NCBI RefSeq assembly: GCF_009184425.1 | Contig: NZ_WELG01000002.1 | Coordinates: forward strand, 372,001 to 436,000 | Length of the DNA stretch: 64,000 bases | Source of the DNA: Flagellimonas olearia | Lineage (GTDB): Bacteria > Bacteroidota > Bacteroidia > Flavobacteriales > Flavobacteriaceae | Reading direction: 5' to 3' | Shown here: positions 49,661-57,272 of the stretch, piece by piece | How positions within the stretch are numbered: position 1 is the stretch's first letter | Layout: every line of letters starts with the position of its first letter | Program-made: the position numbers and the translations under genes | Notes under the pieces: model-generated | Database searches by the model: none | Told to the model about the DNA's origin: nothing | Seen by the model: only the letters and a program-made list of their open reading frames with translations

Positions 49661-49978
49661 ATGGAGACAGTTGAAGCAGAAATCAAGAGAATCAAAGTAA
49701 ATGCGAACGATTTGATAGTGAATTGGCATGATGAAAAATCAGGGTACATCGAGGACACTGACGACATTGTATTTGAGTTCGATACACTTGAAGTTGGTAC
49801 AGTATGGCATTACACTGAATTCGATGCAATCGTAGCAGGCGAAAGCCCTGCATTTGAAGTGGTTGTATATCCAAGTGATACCATTATAGAAATCGAGGGA
49901 GGTTCCATCGAAGAAATCATAGAAGATGCTATAGGTAAAGAGGCTGAAATCTATTATGACTGTGATTTGATTCAATAA
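49661..49978 (+). CDS. Very acidic small protein
   Basis: A 105-residue protein with about 28 Asp/Glu and only about five Lys/Arg (SGYIEDTDDIVFEFDTLEVG; IEIEGGSIEEIIEDAIG). It has no signal peptide or membrane segment and is predicted to be beta-rich. Charge density of this kind occurs in DNA-mimic proteins such as anti-restriction factors, but also in ordinary small proteins, so this is a hypothesis. The XRE-type regulator gene starts 3 bp after its stop codon, which suggests joint expression. Confidence 0.75.
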   Translation: METVEAEIKRIKVNANDLIVNWHDEKSGYIEDTDDIVFEFDTLEVGTVWHYTEFDAIVAGESPAFEVVVYPSDTIIEIEGGSIEEIIEDAIGKEAEIYYDCDLIQ

Positions 49979-49981
49979 GGT

Positions 49982-50446
49982 ATGATACTGGATACAATAA
50001 ACAGACTGAGAAAGGAAAAGAAGATTACCATTGCCGAGCTTGCAGAGAAGATAGGAATGTCACCTGTTACACTGCAAAGAAACCTAAGTACGGGGTCAAA
50101 GCTCAAAATTGATGACTTGGAAGCCATCATTAAGGTTCTTGGTGAGGAACACTTCTATTTCATTATGTTGGCTCAGTTCAAAACCTATGAATTTGTCAAG
50201 ATGGATATTCAGGATGGTGAGATATGGGGAATCTTCCTCATCAATGGAGAACCCAAGGTAGTGGGCTTAGTCGATGACTATAACTTGGCACTGTACTTTA
50301 AGGAAGGTGAGCGTTACTCCTATGATATTCCTAGGTTGGAATTTGCCGTTGGCCCTGATGTAGGGATATGGGACATCAAAGAGGATAACAACATTGTCAA
50401 CATGTGGATATATCAGTATGAACGCAAGAGTGGCCCAACTAGATAA
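49982..50446 (+). CDS. XRE-family HTH regulator with C-terminal domain
   Basis: A 154-residue DNA-binding protein. Residues ~5-60 form an XRE/Cro-type HTH (KKITIAELAEKIGMSPVTLQ; LKIDDLEAIIKVLG). The remaining ~90 residues are a separate beta-rich domain (DIQDGEIWGIFLINGEPKVV; ALYFKEGERYSYD) of unknown type, perhaps a sensor. It starts 3 bp behind the acidic protein gene. It may regulate that gene pair or the genes downstream; the operator is not evident. Confidence 0.85.
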   Translation: MILDTINRLRKEKKITIAELAEKIGMSPVTLQRNLSTGSKLKIDDLEAIIKVLGEEHFYFIMLAQFKTYEFVKMDIQDGEIWGIFLINGEPKVVGLVDDYNLALYFKEGERYSYDIPRLEFAVGPDVGIWDIKEDNNIVNMWIYQYERKSGPTR

Positions 50447-50954
50447 AATGAACCAGTAACTCAGTCTTTGAAATCCAAATAAGGAGTAGACTACAATGTC
50501 CCCTCCACCCCCAACACCCCCAAGCCCGACTTAGGGCTATTTTTGAGGTTCAGGAGTGTTTTAGGGGAGGTATTTTCAAAAGCTTTTAATTGGAAATCAA
50601 AAAATCTAGGTGTTAAGTGGGTACATACTTGACAGTATGTCCCTTACCTACGCTTTACCGTCACCCATTCGACCTCACTGCGTTCGTTCTCATGGTTCGG
50701 AAAGCTTAAGGTAGGCCTTCGGCAGATGGGAATAGCTTTTTTGACCACTCTCACTTCGTTCGGTGGTTCATAGGCACGGTAGGGTTACTGGGAACAGGTC
50801 TTTTAATTCAGGCAGTATATACATGGATACTGAGTTTAAGGAAAGGCTTATCGCTGTAATGTTTTTGTTATCAACAACATAAGTTATTTTTTTAACATTT
50901 CAATTTTTTCGTTAACATTTGGTTTAACATTTTCAAACCCCAATTCTTACAATT
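50447..50954. other. 508-bp gene-free, highly structured stretch
   Basis: No protein gene. Nested complementary arms occur: CCCCTCC/GGGGAGG (50500-50506 with 50564-50570) around AACAC/GTGTT (50513-50517 with 50556-50560) around AGCCC/GGGCT (50523-50527 with 50534-50538), the last followed by ATTTTT, so it may also end the XRE transcript. Then ACATACT/AGTATGT (50623-50629 with 50634-50640), and an imperfect pair between 50643-50659 and 50699-50715. Two segments of CACTGCGTTCG / CACTTCGTTCG type lie at 50675 and 50751. This density of foldback suggests a DNA-level function (origin or transfer site) or an RNA. Confidence 0.55.
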
Positions 50955-51557
50955 ATGAAGAAATACAAAAAGTACTTTTCAGAAAATCCCATCACTCTAT
51001 TTGAACAACAGTTCGATTCATTCTTATCTAAAGAAAAGAATGTAAGTGGAGAAGCACATCCAAATGGTTTTAATGAAAAGTTGGGTATTTTCACGAATAA
51101 CCTACATCAATTGCAACATAGATACCGAAGGGAAATCGGTGAGCAAACAGCTATTAAGAAAGAAGTCCCCTTTGTCGATGCAGCCCCTTTTCTATTCCCT
51201 AAACAAAAAGTTAATTATAGGTACTGGAAAGCCCATCTTAAGAAGGTCGGCAAACTTATCCACCATTGCAATCTACATATAACTGAGTTGGAAACTAAAA
51301 ATGTACTTCTAAAGTTGTTCAATCGAAACGTTGATGTTCCAAAAGACAAAGGTTTAGGTTATTGGTGTCTTGAAGGAAAAGATGATGTCAATTATTGGAG
51401 GATTGGAGTTGAGCTTGATGAAGTGATAGAAGAAGCTTTTAAGAATGGCATACCCGAATGGCAAATCAGACTTAAAAACAAAATTCTGTTCAATCCAAAA
51501 TTGAAACTCACAGGAAAAGAAAGAAAATCAATATCAGCAAAACTGGCAAGAGCATGA
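50955..51557 (+). CDS. Hypothetical protein, first of a coupled pair
   Basis: A 200-residue basic, soluble protein with no recognised domain (MKKYKKYFSENPITLFEQQF; VNYRYWKAHLKKVGKLIHH; GLGYWCLEGKDDVNYWRIGV). The C-terminus is Lys/Arg-rich (KLTGKERKSISAKLARA), which could bind nucleic acid. Its stop overlaps the start of the next gene (ATGA). It follows the structured spacer, so it may work on that sequence, for example in replication or mobilisation; this is speculation from position. Confidence 0.7.
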   Translation: MKKYKKYFSENPITLFEQQFDSFLSKEKNVSGEAHPNGFNEKLGIFTNNLHQLQHRYRREIGEQTAIKKEVPFVDAAPFLFPKQKVNYRYWKAHLKKVGKLIHHCNLHITELETKNVLLKLFNRNVDVPKDKGLGYWCLEGKDDVNYWRIGVELDEVIEEAFKNGIPEWQIRLKNKILFNPKLKLTGKERKSISAKLARA

Positions 51558-51829
51558 GAAACGGAAAGAGAAAAATGATAAGAATAGCCGATTTAAGACA
51601 ACAAAAAAGGGAAACCATAAAACTGGACCTTTTACGACATAAAAAAAACACAAAAGGGATTACTCCTTCCGAAATGGCGGATTTATTCGATTTATCAATG
51701 AGGTACCCTGACCATAGAAGAAAAGCAATTCTTGCAAAAAAACAGAGTGAATGGCACCAAAAAAAAGAAAGGGCAAATCAACAAGAAAAAGAGATGGACA
51801 AGAATACTTATATGAAGATTGCCAGTTGA
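51554..51829 (+). CDS. Small basic helical protein, second of a coupled pair
   Basis: A 91-residue, strongly basic and helical protein (MRNGKRKMIRIADLRQQKRE; HRRKAILAKKQSEWHQKKER). A short HTH-like part is possible in GITPSEMADLFDLSMRYP. It overlaps the preceding gene by 4 bases. No family recognised; its charge suggests nucleic-acid binding. Lys/Glu-rich composition in AT-rich DNA reduces confidence a little. Confidence 0.6.
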   Translation: MRNGKRKMIRIADLRQQKRETIKLDLLRHKKNTKGITPSEMADLFDLSMRYPDHRRKAILAKKQSEWHQKKERANQQEKEMDKNTYMKIAS

Positions 51830-52166
51830 CAAGACACTTAAAAAAGAAGAATTAAATTTAATACAGTCTTCTTGCATGACAGGAAAGACTAAAAAGTTCA
51901 ACTAGATATGATTGCTGAATCGTTCAATGAATTATCTAAAATTGGCAGGGGGGAGGGAGATTTTGAGATTTATTTGGTGGGGGTTAACCCTAGGGCGTGT
52001 CCTCTGTCGGTGAGAATCATAAAAATTGTGATTATGCAATGTGCGTGTAGTACGGATTCTGGAAAATATTTCGTATTGAAATGGGCATTTTTTGAGGATA
52101 TTTCAGACAGTCATAAAAAGTTGAAGAAGAATAGTATAAACTATTTTTTTATAATAAACTCTTAGT
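51830..52166. other. Spacer with no supported gene
   Basis: An 85-codon reading frame (51908-52165) is present, but its composition (GEGDFEIYLVGVNPRACPL) is not convincing and it runs to the stop of the opposite XRE gene. A GGGTTAACCC palindrome lies at 51981-51990. Otherwise nothing notable. Confidence 0.5.
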
Positions 52167-52445
52167 TTATTCAGAAGAATCATCTTCCAGTGAAGCATTA
52201 AAAAAGTCACCAACATTTTGAAAACCGAGTGCCTTGGCAATATTTTTTAAATCGACAATGCTAACACTTATTTCAGCTCTTTCAATTCGTCCAATTTGAT
52301 TTTTGGAAACATTGCTGTCGGTTGCGAGATTATGCTGAGAAATGTCCATCCTGTTTCGGAGAACCCTTAATCGTTCTCCCAAGCTTTTTAGAAATAATTC
52401 ATCTTCATCTGTGAACCTCGTTCGCATGTCAGCAAGTTGCGACAT
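52167..52445 (-). CDS. XRE-family transcriptional regulator
   Basis: A 92-residue Cro/C1-type regulator: HTH core at residues ~24-80 (LGERLRVLRNRMDISQHNLA; VSKNQIGRIERAEISVSI) with a short N-terminal extension and an acidic tail (SLEDDSSE). It is very similar in layout to Bacteroidota phage- and island-type repressors. A perfect 20-bp palindrome lies 14 bp upstream of its ATG, between it and the divergent lipoprotein gene, so autoregulation and control of the divergent genes is likely. Confidence 0.9.
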   Translation of the reverse strand: MSQLADMRTRFTDEDELFLKSLGERLRVLRNRMDISQHNLATDSNVSKNQIGRIERAEISVSIVDLKNIAKALGFQNVGDFFNASLEDDSSE

Positions 52446-52459
52446 ACGAGAAAAAATAT

Positions 52460-52479
52460 ATGACCCGAATTCGGGTCAT
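52460..52479. promoter_or_regulatory. Perfect 20-bp palindrome, likely XRE operator
   Basis: ATGACCCGAATTCGGGTCAT is fully self-complementary and lies between the divergent XRE gene (start 52445) and the lipoprotein gene (start 52541). A T-rich tract follows on the right, so a terminator-like role is a weaker alternative; no gene ends there. Confidence 0.7.
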
Positions 52480-52540
52480 TTTTATAATAATACAATAGAT
52501 TTGAAGTTTATGATAATATACACATGAAAAATAATCTACT

Positions 52541-52939
52541 ATGGAATCAAAGCTCTATTTTAAAATATCCATCATCTCAATTTGTTTCCTAATCTTCTCC
52601 TGTTCCAAATCTGATGATACGCCCAACTCTTCATTTTCAATCAATCCTCCTGAGTGGATTCAAGGGACTTGGTTATCGGGTTCAGCTGGGTTCAGGTTTG
52701 AGGCAAACGACTTTATCACAATTACAAGTGGAACGGAAATCAGTTACAAGGAACAGCTTGAATTTTATAAGGGAACGGGAGAGGAAACATCAGCCGAAGA
52801 AACTAAAACGGGTGAATCGTACAGATTAAAATTGACCTTCCCTCCTGGCCAATCCACTATATACGAGTTCTCTAAAAAATCGGAGACAGTCATAATTTGG
52901 GAAAACCAAACATCTAAACCTGAGTTCACAAAGCAATGA
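52541..52939 (+). CDS. Small lipoprotein of the element
   Basis: A 132-residue predicted lipoprotein with lipobox FLIFSC (Cys21), followed by a Ser/Asp spacer (SKSDDTPNSSFSINPP) and a beta-rich domain beginning EWIQGTWLSGSAGFRFEAND, similar in style to lipocalin-like Bacteroidota lipoproteins. Function unknown. It is the first gene after the palindrome and is followed 25 bp later by a membrane protein gene in the same direction. Confidence 0.75.
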   Translation: MESKLYFKISIISICFLIFSCSKSDDTPNSSFSINPPEWIQGTWLSGSAGFRFEANDFITITSGTEISYKEQLEFYKGTGEETSAEETKTGESYRLKLTFPPGQSTIYEFSKKSETVIIWENQTSKPEFTKQ

Positions 52940-52964
52940 ACTAGCCTAAGAAGGAATTTAAATT

Positions 52965-53513
52965 ATGGAAAAGAAGAAGACTATCAAAATAGACAGAAGA
53001 ATTCCTAAAGCAATTTTTATAGGCTTTCTATTGGGTTGGATAACTGTTTTTATAGTCGAGCATTATGGGGAAATCTCCTATATAGCTGACACATCTGAAT
53101 TGATTGCAAAAGAGAAAAGAAGAAAGCAGCAAAGCCAACAGCAATACAACGAATTACTTCAAAAGAAACTTTCTGGGGAGCAACTTTCAATTCTTGAAGA
53201 GTCAACTTTTAAAGTAATGCGAAGTAAACAAGCCGAAGAAAACAACTTTTCCTTCAATGTAGAGATTCCTAATGACACCCCTGTATCTTCAATTTTTTTG
53301 GATACCCCTTTTGGCTCAAACATTGGGATAAGTGGAAAAAGCTATTTTGTCAGGGATGTATCATCTTCTTATGGGAAATTCCATGAGTATTCCAATAAGT
53401 TTGGGCATTATTTAAATGCAACTTTGGAAGATTTTAAATACGTTTTGGGTTTTGGGCTAGTATATACAATAGTCCTGTTCATTTTCTTATACTTTAGAAT
53501 TAGACTCGCCTAA
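52965..53513 (+). CDS. Two-TM membrane protein, function unknown
   Basis: A 182-residue protein with membrane segments at residues ~14-31 (AIFIGFLLGWITVFIVEH) and ~157-178 (LGFGLVYTIVLFIFLYFRIR) and a ~120-residue loop between them that includes a charged helix (KEKRRKQQSQQQYNELLQKK). Both termini are probably cytoplasmic, with the loop in the periplasm. No family recognised. It lies between the lipoprotein gene and the nuclease-ATPase gene in the same orientation. Confidence 0.7.
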   Translation: MEKKKTIKIDRRIPKAIFIGFLLGWITVFIVEHYGEISYIADTSELIAKEKRRKQQSQQQYNELLQKKLSGEQLSILEESTFKVMRSKQAEENNFSFNVEIPNDTPVSSIFLDTPFGSNIGISGKSYFVRDVSSSYGKFHEYSNKFGHYLNATLEDFKYVLGFGLVYTIVLFIFLYFRIRLA

Positions 53514-53576
53514 TGCTTAAAATATGAGTTTGATAAATTTTAGGTAAATTCTTACTTTGTTTCTTTTTACAAAAGA

Positions 53577-55067
53577 ATGAAACAAGTTAATATATTATCT
53601 CTTACACAAGCATACAGAAGCTTGGAAGAGGAAACTTTGCAAAAATACCTCCATTTTTTCAAAACAAATCCTAAACCTACCGAACTCAAGGATTTATCAT
53701 CTTTCGTTGACGATTTATTACTTCTGGAGGATAACATTGAAATTTACGATTGCTTTTATTATGGGTATCAAATTCCTCAAATAAGTAAAGAATTTGATTT
53801 ATTACGCATTGGAGAAGATTTCGTAGTCAACGTAGAAATTAAAAGTACCAACACAGGGGAGAAGTTAGGGTATCAACTTGAAAGAAATAAATATTACCTA
53901 AGTTTTCTTGGATTAGAGGTATTCAGTTATACATACGTTTCGGATGAAAAGAGTCTATATTCAATAGACAACCATAATAAGGTATTTCAAAGTGAGTTAG
54001 CAGACTTAATTGACTTGTTAAACACCCAAGAAATAGATAGAACAATCACTAATTTAGATACACTATTCAATCCATCCAACTATCTAGTCTCCCCATTTAA
54101 TTCAACAAGAAGTTTTATTCGTGGTAGATACTTCCTTACAAACCAACAAGAAGAATGTAAAAATAAAATCATAAAGTTGTTGGAACGACCAAAGACTTCT
54201 TTTGTATCAATTTGTGGAAAAGCTGGAACTGGCAAGACACTTCTTACTTATGATATCGCAAAACATTGTATGAATCTAGATTGGGATGTAGTGATTGTTC
54301 ATTGTGGAAAATTAAATGATGGTCATAATATGCTTAAAACTGCTTTTAAATGGAATGTTGTTCCCGCTAAATTGGCGTCAAGTATAGATTTTTCAGATTA
54401 TAAATTAGTTGTTGTTGACGAAGTTCAAAGGATGTTTCCGTCACAGTTGGACTTAATCATAAATGAAGTTAAAAAGCAAGAAGCCAATTGTATTTTTTCT
54501 TACGATGCCGAACAGTGTCTTAGGACTTGGGAAATCAACAATAACATACCCCAACGGATTGATGAAAAAGCAAATTCAGATGTATTTCAACTAACTGAAA
54601 AAATAAGAACAAATAAAGAAATTGCAACTTTCATAAATTTATTGTTTGACAAGGGTAAAGCTTACAAAAAAGTTAAAATGTCTAATATTCAAATAAACTA
54701 CTTCAAAAGCTATGATGATGCAAAAGAGTATGTTAGATATTTAAACAAAATGGATTGGAAGGTTATCAACTATACTCCATCAAACAGATATGATTTGCCG
54801 TATGAAAAATTTGCTTTACCAAATCAAGATAATGCTCACGATGTTGTCGGACAGGAGTATGATAAGGTAGTTGTGGTACTTGATTCTTATTTCTATTATG
54901 ATGGAAATAAATTATCTACTAGAGCATATCCGAAACATGCGTATTACCATCCCACCAAAATGTTATTTCAAATGATGACTAGAACAAGAAAACAACTTAG
55001 TATTGTCGTGATAAGCAACCATATCATTATGGATAGATGTTTAACCATCCTTGATTCCAGTCATTAA
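53577..55067 (+). CDS. PD-(D/E)XK-like nuclease fused to DUF2075 ATPase/helicase
   Basis: A 496-residue protein in two parts. Residues ~55-110 show a PD-(D/E)XK-type pattern: Asp74 (SKEFDLLRIG), Glu87 and Lys89 (VVNVEIKS), and Gln100. From ~175 a DUF2075/superfamily I ATPase follows: Walker A GKAGTGKT (214-221), Walker B VVVDEVQRM (Asp281-Glu282), a QLTEKIRTNKEIATF segment and the DUF2075 motif VVGQEYDKVVVVLD, then MTRTRKQLSIVV. Proteins of this composition are often found in phage-defence regions. It stands 42 bp from the attR core and reads towards it. A nucleic-acid-cleaving defence role is inferred. Confidence 0.87.
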   Translation: MKQVNILSLTQAYRSLEEETLQKYLHFFKTNPKPTELKDLSSFVDDLLLLEDNIEIYDCFYYGYQIPQISKEFDLLRIGEDFVVNVEIKSTNTGEKLGYQLERNKYYLSFLGLEVFSYTYVSDEKSLYSIDNHNKVFQSELADLIDLLNTQEIDRTITNLDTLFNPSNYLVSPFNSTRSFIRGRYFLTNQQEECKNKIIKLLERPKTSFVSICGKAGTGKTLLTYDIAKHCMNLDWDVVIVHCGKLNDGHNMLKTAFKWNVVPAKLASSIDFSDYKLVVVDEVQRMFPSQLDLIINEVKKQEANCIFSYDAEQCLRTWEINNNIPQRIDEKANSDVFQLTEKIRTNKEIATFINLLFDKGKAYKKVKMSNIQINYFKSYDDAKEYVRYLNKMDWKVINYTPSNRYDLPYEKFALPNQDNAHDVVGQEYDKVVVVLDSYFYYDGNKLSTRAYPKHAYYHPTKMLFQMMTRTRKQLSIVVISNHIIMDRCLTILDSSH

Positions 55068-55087
55068 ATCGAAATTTGCATATAATA

Positions 55088-55113
55088 TTACATAATTCAT
55101 ATTAACAGCCCCA
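55088..55113. other. attR: inner arm plus core CCCCA
   Basis: The arm TTACATAATTCATATTAAC (55088-55106), then AG, then the core CCCCA (55109-55113), then receptor-gene sequence. The arm is the inverted counterpart of the arm at attL. Confidence 0.85.
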
Positions 55114-55665
55114 ATTGTTCCATTGAGGTCTACCGTCAAAGAATTTGTTCATGGGAATGCCATTGATCATCACCATGCCGTTTCGGGAATCGTATCCCCT
55201 TACCTTAAAAAAGGCCTGGCCAAAATCAAAGGCAGCGCGGTTTAAAAAAACGTCCTTGGTGGATTGCAGCAGGCCCAGAGCCCCGGATACGGCTTCCCCA
55301 TCATCCAAAAGGTCCCCATCGGTAAGTGTGATAAGATTGTCCGATTTTTCCTGGGAAATGTCCTTCTCCAAAAAGATAGTCCCCAAATCTATGGGTTCCC
55401 CATCACAAATGATGGCAAAGCGTTTCGGTAAAAATTCCGGGGAAGAAATCGCCAAAACGTATTCTCCATTTTCAAAAATATGGGTTTTAAAGTGTCCGTT
55501 TGAATCCGTAAAAAAGGTTTGTGAAAGGGTTTCAATGGCAATGGAAGCATTTTTAACAGGGGTATTAAGGCCCATTGCTTGAACACTTCCCGAAATGATT
55601 GTTATTTGTTGGCCGTATTGGAGATTGACGCAACAAATCACAGCCAAGAGCAAAGTTGTCCTCAT
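55109..55665 (-). pseudogene. N-terminal part of the TonB-dependent receptor, cut by the integrative element
   Basis: This fragment carries the signal peptide (to about residue 20, NLQYGQQ), the carboxypeptidase-regulatory-like domain (~22-105, TPVKNASIAIETLSQTFFTD) and the start of the plug (AAFDFGQAFFKVRGYDSRNG; VMINGIPMNKFF), and then stops at PQWNNWG where the element begins; the frame ends 7 bases into the element. The rest of the receptor is at 39331-41520. The rejoined protein would have about 913 residues. In the present state only a truncated, non-functional plug fragment could be exported. Its promoter is intact and lies in the ~170 bp upstream. Confidence 0.95.
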
Positions 55666-55782
55666 AGCTATCGGTAGGTTAATTAAACAAAATTGGGGCT
55701 ATACTTCGCTCAGGGTTGTAAGACAATTACACAATTTTATCCAATTCCTATGTAAAAACAAAGAGCCTGTATAAATTATTCA

Positions 55783-55814
55783 TAAAAAAAGCCATGTATA
55801 TGAAACACATGGCT
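55783..55814 (-). terminator. Terminator after the lipoprotein gene at 55840
   Basis: AGCCATGT (55790-55797) pairs with ACATGGCT (55807-55814); on the minus strand the stem is followed by seven T (55783-55789). Confidence 0.88.
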
Positions 55815-55839
55815 TTACATAAGAAGGTTTACTCTCCAA

Positions 55840-56901
55840 TCATTCAAGTGCCCCTCCCCACACATCCCGTTGCTTTCCCGTTCCATCGTATCTAAGTGGA
55901 CCATATTTATCATTTCCCTTATACGCTTGGTACGTTTTAAAGAACTGGCTTGTCCACCTCCCATCGGGCCACTCCCCAACCAAGGCAAAAATGATTGTCC
56001 TGCCCGTTTTAAACCCAGCAAAACTTCGTATTACGTTATAATCGCCGGTAATAATCGCTTTATGGTATTTTTCTTTCCAGCCTTGGTTTCGGGCATAGTT
56101 TCGCATAAGCTTTAGAGCTTCTTTTTCCAATTTTTCGTTCTTCATAAAAGGTTCTGGAATACCATATTTTGGGATATGCTTGTTGACCAATTCCAAACCT
56201 TCATCAATATTGGTCAATAAAAACTGGCCCGAAGCCAACTCATAAGCCTTTTTTTCTTCCTTCCTTCCAGGAGAACCACCATCAACCAAATAGAATTTTA
56301 AACCCACTAACACTTCGTTGTCTCCTTTCCCATCTATATACTTCTGATGTTTTAACAAACTTTCTATCACCTTTTCCTGGTCTAAACTCATCTCAGCTCC
56401 CAAATCGTCCCCTTTTGGGATAACCTCGGGTTGAAAAATGGGATGTCTTTTGGACTCCCATGTTATTTGTTCATCTGTTGGTTTATCGTCATAATAGGAT
56501 TCCGCAAGGATACTATCTATGTAATAATCTTCTCGTAAATGCAACTTTTTTTTGGATTTGGGGTATTTTGCAAAACTTTCATAGATTTTGTCCGGCCCTG
56601 CATTCTGGTTTACGAACAAACGGCAAAAGAGACCTTCCTCATCCAACTTGGACATATCATATGAAGTAACAAATTCATCCACATCTTCCCAACTTCTCTC
56701 AATAGTCTCATTGGCAAAGACATATTTTCCCAGATTGTTTTCATGGATTTCACTAAAAAATTCCTTGTTCAGCAGGTTGTTCTTGTCCACCTCTTTAGGT
56801 ACCCAGTAAAAAGAGGATTTTGAAATATCCTTTCTCGAATTGTTCGAACATCCATAGGAAAGGAATAAAACGATAATACATGCATAAGAAAATGACTTCA
56901 T
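55840..56901 (-). CDS. Lipoprotein with a C-terminal domain shared with the gene at 22-24 kb
   Basis: A 353-residue predicted lipoprotein (lipobox LSYGC, Cys18) of unknown function. The N-terminal two thirds are charged without clear domain (DEFVTSYDMSKLDEEGLFCR; VLVGLKFYLVDGGSPGRKEE). The last ~85 residues (LKLMRNYARNQGWKEKYHKA; then GEWPDGRWTSQF) follow the same pattern as the C-terminus of the frameshifted protein at 22133-23817 (RKYAKAQGWPETF; LEDGRKSYG). The two are therefore distant paralogues in this region. It has its own terminator and stands upstream of the cut receptor gene. Confidence 0.82.
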   Translation of the reverse strand: MKSFSYACIIVLFLSYGCSNNSRKDISKSSFYWVPKEVDKNNLLNKEFFSEIHENNLGKYVFANETIERSWEDVDEFVTSYDMSKLDEEGLFCRLFVNQNAGPDKIYESFAKYPKSKKKLHLREDYYIDSILAESYYDDKPTDEQITWESKRHPIFQPEVIPKGDDLGAEMSLDQEKVIESLLKHQKYIDGKGDNEVLVGLKFYLVDGGSPGRKEEKKAYELASGQFLLTNIDEGLELVNKHIPKYGIPEPFMKNEKLEKEALKLMRNYARNQGWKEKYHKAIITGDYNVIRSFAGFKTGRTIIFALVGEWPDGRWTSQFFKTYQAYKGNDKYGPLRYDGTGKQRDVWGGALE

Positions 56902-57272
56902 GGTTAAGTATTTAAATTAAATATAGATTTAGCTGTTGTATGTCCCAATTGGGCCTGTTATTCCATACAAGTGAGGTTGGGATTACTATTTAGACCTTTT
57001 CCTTTCTGGCAAAAGGGAGGTTTGTTTCTATGGCCTAAAAACACAAATAGCCCATGCGATTTCGCAGAGGCTATTTGTACAATACTTTACAATAATAGTG
57101 AAATTTTAATTCTTGGACAATGGGAAAATTGACCTAAGCCTCTATAAAAGAATAGGTTTTGGTCCATTTACGCCTGTTTCAAACCAATATTTAGAAAAGG
57201 TTCATTACATTTAGCCATGGTGAAATTGCCTTTGTTTTTTACCTAGACCCCAAGTCAACAAAAATCATACCC
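56902..57272. other. 371-bp gene-free spacer with a stable hairpin
   Basis: Between divergent genes. CAAATAGCC (57044-57052) and GGCTATTTG (57069-57077) form a 9-bp stem with an inner GCG/CGC pair; on the minus strand it is followed by TGTTTTTA, as in a terminator, although no gene ends there. Otherwise it should hold the two divergent promoters. No small gene is convincing. Confidence 0.6.

Larger units (their letters stand above)
41516..55113. mobile_element. 13.6-kb serine-recombinase integrative element inserted in a TonB receptor gene
   Basis: The borders are defined by CCCCA at 41516-41520 and 55109-55113. The bases outside (GTCCA on the left, ATTGTT on the right) join to rebuild the receptor codons for PQWNNWGGL on the minus strand. 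Inside, both ends begin with matching inverted arms. The first gene is a large serine recombinase reading inward, followed by an excisionase-like HTH gene. Composition is visibly richer in A+T than the host genes. It carries about 18 genes, with defence-like and regulatory functions but no recognised relaxase, type IV secretion, phage structural or replication gene. It is therefore best called an integrative (perhaps mobilisable) genomic island. Confidence 0.93.

Noticed and set aside
51908-52165. 85-codon plus-strand reading frame before the XRE gene
   Set aside because: Unconvincing composition, ends against the opposite gene, and no coupling to neighbours; treated as spacer.
41516-55113. 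Prophage or conjugative element
   Set aside because: No capsid, portal, terminase, tail, relaxase, TraG or other Tra genes were recognised; the length is also too small for a typical Bacteroidota conjugative transposon.
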